Origin: CAVQBC01 sp963710665
GTDB taxonomy: Bacteria; Actinomycetota; Thermoleophilia; Solirubrobacterales; Solirubrobacteraceae
Direction: 5' to 3'
Assembly: GCA_963710665.1 (NCBI GenBank)
Contig: CAVQBC010000007.1
Location: forward strand, 248,001-312,000
DNA length: 64,000 nt
In this document: positions 1-8,580 of the stretch, piece by piece
Numbering within the stretch: position 1 is the first letter of the stretch
Layout of the letters: the number at the start of each line of letters is the position of its first letter
Position numbers and translations under genes: made by a program
Notes under the pieces: model-generated
Told to the model about the DNA's origin: nothing
The model's input: the letters and a program-made list of their open reading frames with translations, nothing else
Database searches by the model: none

Positions 1-251
1 GTGGGCGGGCGGCACCTGCTTCGTGGTCTGGGAGCCCGAGCGGGTCGGGATGGAGTTCGTCGCCCAGACCGGCAATCCGCTGCCGCTGCGCGTGGAGGAC
101 GTCAGCGGCGCGGGCGGAGCTCGAGTCCAGGGGCGTGACGTTCTTCGGCGACACCCTCGACACCGGTGTCTGCAACATGGCCATCTTCGCCGACCCCGAC
201 GGCAACCAGCTCATGCTGCACCACCGCTACGCGCCGTACGAGAACGCGTAG
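1..251 (+). pseudogene. VOC-family (glyoxalase/bleomycin-resistance fold) protein, 3' end, frameshifted
   Basis: The window opens inside a gene. Frame 2 reads GGTCFVVWEPERVGMEF and on to VEDVSGA, then the conserved C-terminal part (GVTFFGDTLDTGVC, MAIFADPDGN, LMLHHRYAP) continues in another frame from about 117 to a TAG at 249-251. A one- or two-base indel near 105-118 explains the switch. VOC proteins are small metal-dependent dioxygenase, lyase or resistance proteins built from beta-alpha-beta-beta-beta units; the DPDGN turn and the final histidine region are typical. The 5' end lies outside the window, so substrate and full length are unknown. The next two genes are also damaged, so either this is a decayed region or the sequence is poor here. 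Confidence 0.6.
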
Positions 252-350
252 CGGGCATCGACCACGGCGCGGGGGCCGGCGGTTCCGATCGCCGTGACGT
301 CTGCGCGCGACGGTGGTCCTGGTCGGCCTCGCTGCCGAGCTTGTCGGTCG

Positions 351-829
351 TCAGGCGCGCCGTCGGGCTCGGATCACGGCATCGACGCCGGAACCGGCCA
401 GCGCGGCGAGCGCGGCCTCGACGGAGACTTGCACCTGCCCGGCCGCGGCGGTCGCGGCTCCGGTCGCCGGGTCGATCGGGGCGATGGCCGACCAGGAACA
501 GGGTCCCGCCGCGAGCGACCCGTCGCCATCCGCCGCACCATCTCCTCGACCGATCCCGCGACGTGGACGTACAGGCAGACCACCAGGGCGTACTCGTCCC
601 GCGGAGGCGTCCAGGTCGCAAGATCGGCCTCGACCCAATCGATGCGCTCGACGACGTCCGGTCCCATGCCCTCGCCGTCGACCGGGCATAAGCCAAGGCC
701 GTGGTGGCGAAGTCGACCGCGGTGACCTGCCATCCGCGCCCAGCGAGCCAGAGCGTGTCGGACCCGTGGCCGCAGCCCGCGATCGAGCGCGCGTCCGGTA
801 CGCAAGTCACCGATCTCGGCGGTCACCAT
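351..829 (-). pseudogene. Class I SAM-dependent methyltransferase, multiply frameshifted
   Basis: Read on the minus strand, pieces of one methyltransferase appear in order but in three frames: VTAEIGDLRTGRALD, then AGCGHGSDTLWLAGRGW with VTAVDF (SAM motif I and the acidic ribose-binding end of strand beta 2), then ERIDWVEADLATWTPP and LVVCLYVHV (motifs II and III), then GGTLFLVGH, and finally ATAAAGQVQVSVEAAL. At least three indels are needed to join them, so no functional product is expected. The usual N-terminal 30-40 residues also seem to be missing. It resembles small-molecule or thiopurine-type methyltransferases; the substrate is unknown. Confidence 0.6.
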
Positions 830-918
830 GATGGCGTCGTCCTGGGCAGGGGTCGCATAGCGACCACAGGACAGGACGCTGGTGCCGTCGTGCATCCGGC
901 CCGCGCGGGGACGAGGGC

Positions 919-1228
919 GTCGCTGTGCGCACGGGCGTCGTCGGCCGACCTCGCCCGGCGGTGCTTCGTCACGCCGCAGACCATGCACGCCATCGTCCTC
1001 GGCCTGGAGCGCCGCGGCCTGCTCGCGCGCGCGGCGGTGCCCGGGCGGGGCCGCGCCCTGGCCGCCGAGCTCACCGCCGGCGGCGACCGGGTGCTCGAGC
1101 GCGCCCACGCGGCGGTGCGCGCGATCGAGCGGCGCATGACCGTGGAGCTGAGCGAGCCCGAGCGCGAGCAGCTCCTCGACCTCCTGGGCCGCTGCGCCCG
1201 GTCGCTCGAGGCTCCCGCGGGCGGCTGA
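919..1228 (+). pseudogene. MarR-family transcriptional regulator, N-terminally truncated
   Basis: From about 925 the frame reads a MarR winged helix: SSADLARRCFVTPQTMHAI (helix-turn-helix), then LERRGLLARAAVPGRGRA (wing), then the C-terminal dimerisation helix ERRMTVELSEPEREQLLDLL and a TGA at 1226-1228. The frame stays open upstream to about 701, but that part does not look like MarR: the first dimerisation helix and the start of the DNA-binding domain are missing. It abuts the equally truncated methyltransferase remnant, as if a deletion had joined the two 5' ends. MarR proteins usually repress a divergent gene, so the methyltransferase could once have been its target; that is inference. 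Confidence 0.55.
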
Positions 1229-1270
1229 TCCAGCGGAGGGCGAGGTTGGTCCGGCCGGCGGCGGACCCCT

Positions 1271-2746
1271 CTACGGCGAGGTGGTCGGGCCCGCGCCCAT
1301 CGGCCCCCGGGAGGCGTCGGCGCGCCGGGAGCGGGCCGCGTAGAACTGGTGGACGACGACGGCGACGAGCGCGGCCGCCAGGGCGACGGTCACGGCGTCG
1401 TCCCACGGCGAGCCGGTCCCGTAGCGGGGGAACGCCGCGACGAGCGGCCCCCACGGCGCCTGCGTGCCGGGCTCCGCCGAGCCCGCGATCGCCCCGGTCC
1501 GCAGGCCGACGAGCAGCCAGGCGCTCGCGATCAGGGTCAGCGCGCCGAGCGCGAGGCCGATGCGGGGGACGTGGCGCAGCCCCCATGCCGCGAGCGCGGC
1601 CGCGCACGGCAGCGCGGGGAGGAGGAGCCGTCCCGGGAACCAGGGGCCCTCGAGGGTCGGCGAGACGAGGACCGCGACGAGCAGCTGCCCGGCGCACACG
1701 GCCAGCAGCAGGCCGGCCGCCGCCTCGGCGCCGGCGCGCGCCGGGATCGCCCGCGCGAGGTGCGAGCGCCGGGAGCGCCACAGCAGCCACGCCCCGAGGA
1801 GGACGAGCGCGAGCACCGGCGCCCAGCGCAGCAGCCCGATGTCGCGGTCCACCCACAGCTCCGCCAGGCGCGGCAGGCGCTCGAGGTAGTCACCCACGGT
1901 GCTCGCCCCGGTCATCGATCCCCCGGCCGCGTAGGGCGTCGGGCCGCCGTAGAGGCGGTCGTTGAGCGTCACGAGCATCACCAGCGAGGCGAAGATCGCC
2001 TCCGCGCTGACGAGCGCGACCAGCTGGCGCCTCCCGGCCAGCAGCCAGCGCACGAGCATCGCCGCGATCGGGAGCCCGGCGACCAGGTACTCGACGCCGA
2101 GCCAGGGCAGGAAGGCGAGCAGCACCGCGGCGCCGTAGGCGGAGCGCTGGCGCGGGTCGTCGCGGGCGGCGAGCGCCAGGTGCGCGGCGCCCGCCAGCAG
2201 CGCCCCGGCGGTGAGCTCCGGCGACACCGCCGTGGCCGACGCGAGCACCGGCGGCGAGAGGCCGACGACCAGCGCGCCGCCGCTCGCCCACGGCTCCGGG
2301 ACCAGCCGCCGCGCCAGGCCGGCGGCCACCACGAAGCCGAGCGCGGCGATGGCCGCCAGCATCAGCTCGACCAGCGTCGGGCCGCCGAGCTCGTAGGCGG
2401 GCGCGATCAGCAGCGGGAAGCCGACCTCGTAGGGCTCGTGCAGGCGGCCGAGCGTCGTCGATCCGAGCGGCTCGACCGGCCGCGGGGAGAACGCGGCGTC
2501 CGCGTTCAGGGCGTACTGGTTGACGAGGTCGAGGTCGCGGTCGGCGGTGAGCGACTCGGCGGCCAGCAGGTGGTGCGGCTCGTCGCCCGCGTAGTCCGCG
2601 CGCGGCGCCACGTGCGTGTGCAGCGTCGCCGCGTAGGCGCCGAAGAGGACGGCGAAGAGGGCCAGCCAGCGCAGCGGCGAGGAGCGCCGCGCGCCCCACC
2701 GGGACGCGGGTGTCGCGCGGGGTGGGCGGGGCGGGCGGGATCCCAT
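1271..2746 (-). CDS. Polytopic membrane protein, GT-C glycosyltransferase-like
   Basis: A 491-residue protein with a short basic N-terminus, a first membrane segment at about residues 28-48, and roughly ten further hydrophobic helices (for example LVELMLAAIAALGFVVAAG and VLALVLLGAWLLW). After the first helix comes an acidic loop with DYAGDEPHHLLAAESL; acidic pairs at this place are the metal/phosphate-binding signature of GT-C glycosyltransferases that use polyprenyl-phosphate sugars. I do not recognise a specific family, so a glycan role is inferred from topology and this loop. The ATG shares its A with the TGA of the acyl-CoA dehydrogenase upstream (TGATG), so the two are translationally coupled. 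It ends tail-to-tail with the MarR remnant. Confidence 0.6.
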   Translation of the reverse strand: MGSRPPRPPRATPASRWGARRSSPLRWLALFAVLFGAYAATLHTHVAPRADYAGDEPHHLLAAESLTADRDLDLVNQYALNADAAFSPRPVEPLGSTTLGRLHEPYEVGFPLLIAPAYELGGPTLVELMLAAIAALGFVVAAGLARRLVPEPWASGGALVVGLSPPVLASATAVSPELTAGALLAGAAHLALAARDDPRQRSAYGAAVLLAFLPWLGVEYLVAGLPIAAMLVRWLLAGRRQLVALVSAEAIFASLVMLVTLNDRLYGGPTPYAAGGSMTGASTVGDYLERLPRLAELWVDRDIGLLRWAPVLALVLLGAWLLWRSRRSHLARAIPARAGAEAAAGLLLAVCAGQLLVAVLVSPTLEGPWFPGRLLLPALPCAAALAAWGLRHVPRIGLALGALTLIASAWLLVGLRTGAIAGSAEPGTQAPWGPLVAAFPRYGTGSPWDDAVTVALAAALVAVVVHQFYAARSRRADASRGPMGAGPTTSP

Positions 2747-3879
2747 CAGACCCCGAGGCCGCGCGCGATCACCATCTGCTGGATCTCGTCGGTCCCCTCG
2801 CCGATCGTGAGGATCTTCGCGTCCCGGTAGAAGCGGCACACGGGGTACTCCTCGATGTAGCCGTAGCCGCCGTGGATCTGCACCGCCTCCTCGCTGCAGC
2901 GGACGGCGAGCCGGCCGGTCTTGAGCTTGGCCTGGGCGGCGGTATGCGTGAACGGCTTGTCCGCGTCCTTCAGCCGCGCCGCCTTGTAGGTGAGCAGCCG
3001 GGCGGCCTCGATCTCGGTCGACATGTCGGCGAGCTTGATCTGGATGGCCTGGAACTTGCCGATCGGGCGCCCGAACGCCCGGCGCTCGCGCGCGTAGGCG
3101 ACGGCCTGGTCCAGCGCGCCCTGCGCGAGCCCGACGCCCATCGCGGCGACGCCGATGCGGCCGATGTCGAGGATCCGCAGGAACTGGCGGAAGCCAGCGC
3201 CCCGCGGGCCGAGCAGGCTCTCCTGGGGCACGCGGCAGTCGGTGAAGGTCAGCGGGCGCGTGTCGGACGCGTTCCAGCCCATCTTGCGGTACGGCTCGCC
3301 CTGCTCGTAGCCGGGCGTCCCGTTGGGCACGATCAGGTTCGATATCTCCTGGTCGCCGGTCACCGCGGTGATGCAGACCATGCCGGAGATGTCGGTCCCC
3401 GCGTTGGTGATGAACTGCTTCGCGCCGTCGATCACCCATTCGCCGTCGTCGAGGCGGGCGCGGGTCTTCGTCGCGCCGGCGTCGGAGCCGGCCTCCGGCT
3501 CGGTCAGCCCGAACGCGCCCAGGCGGCGGCCGGCGGTGAGCTCGGGCATCCACTCGCGCTTCTGCTCCTCGGACCCGAACAGGTACACGGGCTGGGTGCC
3601 GAGCGAGGTGTGCGCGCACATCGTGATCGCCACCGAGGAGTCCACCCGCGTGAGCTCCTCGACGGCCAGCGCGTAGGCGAGCGAGTCGCCGCCGGCGCCG
3701 CCGTACTCCTCGGGGAACGGGATGCCCATGAGCCCGAGCTCGCCCAGCTGCGCGACGATCGCGTAGGGGAACGCCTTCGTGCGGTCCAGCTCCTCCGCGA
3801 CGGGGGCGATCTCGCCCTCGGCGAACTCGCGCACGGTCCGGCGGATCAGCTCGTGGTCGGGGGAGAGCTCGAAATCCAT
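2746..3879 (-). CDS. Acyl-CoA dehydrogenase
   Basis: A 377-residue FAD flavoprotein of usual family length, catalysing alpha,beta-desaturation of acyl-CoA with electrons passed to ETF (etfB/etfA at 15.9-17.6 kb). The N-terminal helical domain is followed by the acyl-CoA DH signature LTEPEAGSDAG and WVIDGAKQFITNAG, and by the C-terminal helical domain with RRAFGRPIGKFQAIQ and IHGGYGYIEEYPVCRFYRD. The catalytic glutamate is in GEGTDEIQ near the C-terminus, as in short/branched-chain, isovaleryl- and butyryl-CoA dehydrogenases. The start overlaps the 3' end of the AlkZ-like gene by 34 bp, and its stop overlaps the start of the next membrane gene, so it lies in one minus-strand operon. Chain-length specificity cannot be read from sequence. 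Confidence 0.93.
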   Translation of the reverse strand: MDFELSPDHELIRRTVREFAEGEIAPVAEELDRTKAFPYAIVAQLGELGLMGIPFPEEYGGAGGDSLAYALAVEELTRVDSSVAITMCAHTSLGTQPVYLFGSEEQKREWMPELTAGRRLGAFGLTEPEAGSDAGATKTRARLDDGEWVIDGAKQFITNAGTDISGMVCITAVTGDQEISNLIVPNGTPGYEQGEPYRKMGWNASDTRPLTFTDCRVPQESLLGPRGAGFRQFLRILDIGRIGVAAMGVGLAQGALDQAVAYARERRAFGRPIGKFQAIQIKLADMSTEIEAARLLTYKAARLKDADKPFTHTAAQAKLKTGRLAVRCSEEAVQIHGGYGYIEEYPVCRFYRDAKILTIGEGTDEIQQMVIARGLGV

Positions 3880-4961
3880 GACCCCGATGATGCCTCACCC
3901 GGGCGGCCGTCGAAACGCGCCATGTCGGCCGCCTCCGCGTCGAGGGCCGCCGAGACGGCGGGCGCGAGCGGCTCGAACGGCTCCACCTCGACGCGCCGTT
4001 CGGGGCGCCGCCCGCGCCGCCAGGTGCCTGCCGCGCGGCCGTCCACGACCACCGCGGGATGCAGCCAGCCGCCGCCCGGGAACACCTTGCGGGCGTGCTC
4101 GGCGGGGAGCGCGAGGGCGCGGTCGCGCCACCCCAGCAGGTAGGGATCGAAGCTCGGCAGCAGCCGCACGGTGCCCGGCGGGGCGGCGGGCGGCGGGGCG
4201 GCGCGCAGCGCCCACAGCGGGCCTTCCGGTCCCTCCATCTCGTCCAGCTCGCCGGCCAGCGCCTTGAACGCCGCGCGCGCCTCGGTCACCGTCACGCCGG
4301 CGAAGGCGGCGAGGTCGCGCGGCTCCGCCGGCGCGTGGGCGGCGAGGTGGCGCCGCGCCAGCTCGGCGAGCGCCGTATCGCGGTCGCGAGGCGCGGGCGC
4401 CTCGGGCACCCAGTCGCGCAGGAGCACGAAGGCCGGCGCGCCGTCGCGCTCCGGCCCGTGGCAGACCACGCCGCGCATCGCCGCGAACCACAGGAGGTGG
4501 ACGGTCGCCTGCCCCTCGGTCCGGAAGCCGCGCGCCGCGAGCCGCTCCGCCAGCTCGGCGCGGGTGAGCGGGCCCTCCGCGGACAGCAGCGCCTCGATCG
4601 CGGCGACGGCGCGCTCGGGCGTGTCGCCCTCGTGGCCGAGCTGGGCGAGGCGCCCGCGCGCGCCGCGGATCCGGGCGGGCGCGAGGAGCTCGAGCAGCCA
4701 CCGGACGTCCTCGGCGGCGAGCAGGTGCAGCGTCCCGCGCATCGCCCACGTCCACACGATCGCGCGCTCGTCCAGCCGCGCGGCGCGGACCGAGGCGGCG
4801 GTCGGCTCCGTCCCGCGGGCGCGCAGCGCGAGCTCCGCCGAGGGCAGGTCCTGGGCCTGGACGCCGGTGAGGTGGCGGACCAGGCCCGCGGCGGTGGCGC
4901 CGCGCGGCCGGTGCAGCCGCTGGGCGCCGGTGCGCAGCGCCCGCAGTTCGTCCGCGGTCAC
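3846..4961 (-). CDS. AlkZ-like winged-helix DNA-binding protein (HTH_42 family)
   Basis: A 371-residue protein of the HTH_42/AlkZ family, which holds DNA glycosylases that unhook interstrand crosslinks (AlkZ, YcaQ) and many uncharacterised relatives made of tandem winged helices. Near residue 34 it has VQAQD, matching the Q-x-Q catalytic motif of the family. WTWAMRGTLHLLAAEDVRWL, the helical middle (PLTRAELAERLAARGF) and the beta-rich end (LLPSFDPYLLGWRDRA, VFPGGGWLHPAVVVDG) are all family-typical. GTG start at 4961. It lies 15 nt after pepA and overlaps the downstream dehydrogenase. A DNA repair role is likely by family but is not proven for the single-gene actinobacterial clade. Confidence 0.8.
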   Translation of the reverse strand: MTADELRALRTGAQRLHRPRGATAAGLVRHLTGVQAQDLPSAELALRARGTEPTAASVRAARLDERAIVWTWAMRGTLHLLAAEDVRWLLELLAPARIRGARGRLAQLGHEGDTPERAVAAIEALLSAEGPLTRAELAERLAARGFRTEGQATVHLLWFAAMRGVVCHGPERDGAPAFVLLRDWVPEAPAPRDRDTALAELARRHLAAHAPAEPRDLAAFAGVTVTEARAAFKALAGELDEMEGPEGPLWALRAAPPPAAPPGTVRLLPSFDPYLLGWRDRALALPAEHARKVFPGGGWLHPAVVVDGRAAGTWRRGRRPERRVEVEPFEPLAPAVSAALDAEAADMARFDGRPGEASSGSWISSSPPTTS

Positions 4962-4976
4962 GCTGCCGTGACGCGG

Positions 4977-6425
4977 CTAGGCCGCGGCCTGCGCCCGCGC
5001 CAGATCGATCAGCAGGCGCACGCCGAAGCCCGAGCCGCCCTTGGCGGCGTACGGCCGGCCGAGGTCGTCGGAGACGCCGGCGATGTCCAGATGCGCCCAC
5101 GGCACGTCGCCGACGAAGCGCTTGAGGAACTCCGCGGCGGTGACCGAGCCCGCCTTGCGGTTCTCCACCGCGTTGGCGATGTCGGCGTAGCGGCCCTTGA
5201 TCAGCTCGGCGAACTCGGGGTGCAGCGGCAGGCGCCAGAGGAGCTCGCCGGTGCGCTCGCCGGCGGCGGCCACCTCGGCGCACCACTCGTCGTCGGTGCC
5301 TATCAGCCCGGCGTAGGTGGAGCCCAGCGCGCTGATGATGGCGCCGGTGAGCGTCGCGAGGTCGACGAGCCGCTCGGCGCCCTCGGAGATCGCGTGGGCG
5401 AGGCAGTCCGCGAGCACGAGCCGCCCCTCGGCGTCGGTGTTGATCACCTCGATCGTCGTCCCGGTGCTGGCGCGCAGGATGTCGCCGGGCTTGAGCGCGT
5501 GGCCGCTGGGCAGGTTCTCGGTCGCGCCGACGACCGCGACGATCCGCACCGGCAGCTCGAGCCGCGCGATCGCGCCCACGGCCTCGATCACCGCCGCGCC
5601 GCCGGACATGTCGAACTTCATCGCCGCCATCTTCGCCCCGGGCTTGATGGAGATCCCGCCGGAGTCGAAGGTCACCGCCTTGCCGACCAGGCCGAGCACG
5701 GGACCGCCGGCACCCGGGGGCTCGTAGTGCAGCGTGATCAGGCGCGGCTCCTCGTGGCTGCCGCGGGCGACGCCCGCGAAGGCGCCCATGCCGGCGGCCT
5801 CGATCCCGGCGCGGTCGCGCACGTCGGCGCGCAGGTTGGCGTGCGCGGCGGCGAGCTCCTCGGCGCGCGCGGCCAGGCGGGTGGGGGTGAGCTCGTTGGC
5901 GGGGGCGTTCTGCAGGTCGCGGGCGGCGTTGGCGGCCTCGGCGGCGACGGTGCCGAGGTGGACCGGGCCGCTCACGTCGTCGTGGGCGGAGAGCAGCAGC
6001 TCGGCGGGCGGTCCGCCGTCCTCGTCATCGGCGGAGGACTTGTACGCGCGGTACTCGTAGGCGGCCAGCAGCGTGCCCTCGACGAAGGCGGCCGCCTGCT
6101 CGCCGGACATGTGGTGGGGCAGCTCCCAGCACAGCGAGCGGGTGGACAGCTCGCGGGCGCGGCCGAGCGCGACGGCGGCCGCGACGCGCGCCCGCTCGGG
6201 GGTCAGCTCGGCGCGCGCGCCCAGCCCGACCAGCAGCCAGCGGCGACCGGCCGCGTGGGTGACGGCGACCCTGCGCAGCGCGGGCTTGGCCTCGCCGCTG
6301 TCGACGAGCGCCTGAAGCGCCCCGTCGTCGACGTCGTGGACGACGTCCTCGCCCTCGAACACGCCGACCGCGACGGTGTCCGCGGCGGTCGCGACAGGGG
6401 CCTCTGTGGTGGATCGCGCCTCCAT
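4977..6425 (-). CDS. pepA: Leucyl aminopeptidase (M17 family)
   Basis: A 482-residue cytosolic di-metal aminopeptidase that releases N-terminal residues from peptides. The poorly conserved N-terminal domain (to about residue 170) precedes the catalytic domain with GKAVTFDSGGISIKP (metal-binding Lys and Asp), MKFDMSGGAAV, and the M17 signature NTDAEGRLVLADC, which carries the metal-ligand Asp/Glu and the bicarbonate-binding Arg. C-terminal LVDLATLTGA and KGGSGFGVRLL also fit. The frame stays open upstream to 7331, but homology begins at the ATG at 6425, just beyond the divergent promoter region; the rest is antisense to the thiolase gene. It is followed closely by the AlkZ-like gene. Confidence 0.93.
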   Translation of the reverse strand: MEARSTTEAPVATAADTVAVGVFEGEDVVHDVDDGALQALVDSGEAKPALRRVAVTHAAGRRWLLVGLGARAELTPERARVAAAVALGRARELSTRSLCWELPHHMSGEQAAAFVEGTLLAAYEYRAYKSSADDEDGGPPAELLLSAHDDVSGPVHLGTVAAEAANAARDLQNAPANELTPTRLAARAEELAAAHANLRADVRDRAGIEAAGMGAFAGVARGSHEEPRLITLHYEPPGAGGPVLGLVGKAVTFDSGGISIKPGAKMAAMKFDMSGGAAVIEAVGAIARLELPVRIVAVVGATENLPSGHALKPGDILRASTGTTIEVINTDAEGRLVLADCLAHAISEGAERLVDLATLTGAIISALGSTYAGLIGTDDEWCAEVAAAGERTGELLWRLPLHPEFAELIKGRYADIANAVENRKAGSVTAAEFLKRFVGDVPWAHLDIAGVSDDLGRPYAAKGGSGFGVRLLIDLARAQAAA

Positions 6426-6525
6426 GGGTAGCAGGACCCTAGCCAACCGATCGCCGGATCGCGCCGGGGCCTCGGCTCCCGCGCAGCTAGATTCTTCTTC
6501 CCCCTCGAACACCCGGAGGCCACGT
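6426..6525. promoter_or_regulatory. Divergent promoter region of pepA and the thiolase gene
   Basis: A 100-bp gap between divergent genes. For the thiolase, TAGATT at 6488-6493 fits a -10 box, and GGAGG at 6515-6519 is its ribosome-binding site 6 nt before ATG. For pepA, the minus strand has TTGGCT-AGGGT around 6437-6448 with a possible TAGGGT -10 box about 10 nt before its ATG, leaving little or no leader. Assignments are by eye. Confidence 0.4.
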
Positions 6526-7701
6526 ATGTCCACCACCGTCATCCTCGGTACCGCTCGCACCCCAGTCGGCAAGCTCGGGGGCGGCCTCTCGAGCCTGCAG
6601 GCGACCGAGCTGGGCGGGATCGCCATCGAGGCGGCGCTCGAGCGCGCGAACGTCGAGCCCGAGCAGGTCGAGCACGTGGTCATGGGCCAGGTCCTCCAGG
6701 CCGGGGCCGGCCAGGTCCCCTCGCGCCAGGCGCAGATCAACGCCGGCATCCCCAAGGAGGTCTCTTCGGAGACCGTCAACAAGGTCTGCGCCTCCGGCAT
6801 CCGCGCCGCCGGCATGATCGACGCCTCGATCCGCGCGGGCGACCTCGACGTCGCCGTGGCCGGCGGCATGGAGTCGATGTCCCAGGCGCCGTACCTGCTG
6901 CCGAACGCCCGTTTCGGCTTCCGCATGGGCGACGCCAAGGCGCTCGACGCGATGGTCCACGACGGGCTCACCAACCCGTTCACCGGCAAGCAGATGTTCC
7001 TCGAGGCGACCGAGGTCGGCGACGAGCTCGAGATGACCCGCGCGGACCTCGACCGCTTCGCGCTGCGCTCCCACCAGCGCGTGATCGAGGCCACCGACGA
7101 CGGCCGCCTGCCCGAGGAGATCGTCTCGGTCACGGTCAAGGGCAAGAAGGGCGACACCACGGTCGAGGTCGACGAGGCCCCGCGCCGCGATGCGACCCTC
7201 GAGTCGCTCGCCAAGCTCCCGGGGCTCGCCAGCAAGGAGGGCACGCACACCGCCGGCAACTCGCCGGGCGTCAACGACGGCGCCGGCGCGCTCGTGCTCG
7301 CCTCGGAGGAGTGGGCCGAGAAGAACGGCAAGGAGGTGCTGGCATCGATCGTCGCGCAGGCGGCGGTCGCCGACGACTTCCCCTACCTCGCCCGCACGCC
7401 CGGCAACGCCGCCAAGAAGGCGCTCGACAAGGCCGGCCTGCAGCCGGGCGACATCGACCTGTGGGAGATCAACGAGGCGTTCGCCTCGGTCGCGCTGAAC
7501 TCGATCCGGGTGCTCGGGATCGACGAGGACCGCGTCAACGTCAACGGCGGCGCCGTCGCGATCGGGCACCCGATCGGCGCCTCGGGCGCGCGCATCCTCG
7601 GCACGCTGATCCATGAGCTGCGCCGCCGCGGCGGTGGCTACGGCTGCGCGGCGATCTGCTCGGGCGGCGGCCAGGGCGATGCCGTCATCGTCAAGGTCTA
7701 G
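6526..7701 (+). CDS. Acetyl-CoA C-acetyltransferase (thiolase)
   Basis: A 391-residue thiolase that condenses or cleaves acetyl-CoA/acetoacetyl-CoA (or longer 3-ketoacyl-CoA). The catalytic residues are in their standard places: nucleophile Cys88 in NKVCASG, His348 in GHPIGASGAR and Cys378 in CSGGGQGDA, the same spacing as biosynthetic thiolases. The ATG at 6526 is chosen because MSTTVILGTARTPVGK is the family N-terminus and GGAGG precedes it; the frame stays open further upstream without homology. It starts a plus-strand run of acyl-CoA metabolism genes. Whether it works in beta-oxidation, ketone degradation or acetoacetyl-CoA formation is not decided by sequence. Confidence 0.94.
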   Translation: MSTTVILGTARTPVGKLGGGLSSLQATELGGIAIEAALERANVEPEQVEHVVMGQVLQAGAGQVPSRQAQINAGIPKEVSSETVNKVCASGIRAAGMIDASIRAGDLDVAVAGGMESMSQAPYLLPNARFGFRMGDAKALDAMVHDGLTNPFTGKQMFLEATEVGDELEMTRADLDRFALRSHQRVIEATDDGRLPEEIVSVTVKGKKGDTTVEVDEAPRRDATLESLAKLPGLASKEGTHTAGNSPGVNDGAGALVLASEEWAEKNGKEVLASIVAQAAVADDFPYLARTPGNAAKKALDKAGLQPGDIDLWEINEAFASVALNSIRVLGIDEDRVNVNGGAVAIGHPIGASGARILGTLIHELRRRGGGYGCAAICSGGGQGDAVIVKV

Positions 7702-7718
7702 ACGCCGAGCGGACGTGG

Positions 7719-7750
7719 CGGTCACGCGGGGCGCACTCTCCGCGTGACCG
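7719..7750 (+). promoter_or_regulatory. 11-bp perfect hairpin spanning the GTG start of the HAD gene
   Basis: CGGTCACGCGG (7719-7729) and CCGCGTGACCG (7740-7750) are exact reverse complements with a 10-nt loop. The right arm contains the GTG start codon at 7744-7746. The structure could end thiolase transcripts (no U-tract follows) or hide the start codon of the next gene. Visible directly in the sequence; the function is inferred. Confidence 0.5.
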
Positions 7751-8580
7751 ACCGCCCGCACATCCTCGCGCGGGACGCGAACGGCGCCTACGAGGGCGCG
7801 CGGCGGCGCCCGGACGAGCCGGGCGCCGCCTTCTTCGACCTCGACCGCACGCTGATGGCCGGATCGTCGGCCTTCCAGTTCGGCCGCGCCGCCTACCAGG
7901 CCGGGCTGGTCTCGCGCCGCCGCCTCGCCGCCGACGCGGTCGAGAACCTGCGCTTCCGCCTGCGCGGCTCGACCGACACGGGCGCCGACGCGCTGCGCCT
8001 CCGCGTCGGCGAGCTGCTGGCCGGGGTGCGCGTCCGCGACCTGCAGCGCCTCGCCCCCGACGTGCTCGCGGGCGTCCTGCCGCGGCTGTACCCGCGGATG
8101 CTCGAGCTCGCCTACGCCCACCAGGACGCCGGGCGCCCGATCTTCATCTGCACCGCCGCCTCGCAGGAGATGGCCGACCTGATGGCGATCGTGCTCACGT
8201 TCGACGGGGCGGTCGGGAGCGTCTCGGAGGTGGTCGACGGCGTCTACACCGGTCGCCCGGGCGGCCCGTTCACCTACCGCGAGGGCAAGGCGGAGGCGAT
8301 CCGCGAGCTCGCCGCCCGCGAGCACATCGACCTCGCCGCCTCGTGGGCCTACTCGGACTCGGAGTCCGACCTGCCGATGCTGCGCCTCGTCGGGCACCCG
8401 GTGGCGGTCAACCCGGACGCGACGCTCGCGCGCGTGGCGCGCGAGGAGGGCTGGGAGATCCTGCGCTTCGACCGCCTCGCGCTGCGCCTGCGGCTCGGCG
8501 GCGCCGCCGTCGCCGCGGCCGCGCTCGGCGGCCTCGGCTCGGTCGCGCTCAGCCGCCGCTCGGCGCGGGAGCGCCCATGA
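7744..8580 (+). CDS. HAD-IB family hydrolase (phosphoserine-phosphatase-like)
   Basis: A 278-residue haloacid-dehalogenase phosphatase. Motif I FFDLDRTLM (nucleophile and acid Asp, near residue 36), motif II with the threonine in FICTAAS, and motif IV with acidic metal ligands in YSDSESDLPML are all present. The cap region lies between motifs I and II, as in the HAD-IB group (SerB and the PlsC-linked phosphatases). The C-terminal 40 residues end in a hydrophobic stretch (GGAAVAAAALGGLGSVAL) that may touch the membrane. GTG start without a good ribosome-binding site, inside a hairpin. The stop overlaps the start of the next gene (ATGA). Substrate unknown; phosphoserine, lysophosphatidate or a related phosphomonoester are possibilities. 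Confidence 0.8.
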   Translation: MTDRPHILARDANGAYEGARRRPDEPGAAFFDLDRTLMAGSSAFQFGRAAYQAGLVSRRRLAADAVENLRFRLRGSTDTGADALRLRVGELLAGVRVRDLQRLAPDVLAGVLPRLYPRMLELAYAHQDAGRPIFICTAASQEMADLMAIVLTFDGAVGSVSEVVDGVYTGRPGGPFTYREGKAEAIRELAAREHIDLAASWAYSDSESDLPMLRLVGHPVAVNPDATLARVAREEGWEILRFDRLALRLRLGGAAVAAAALGGLGSVALSRRSARERP

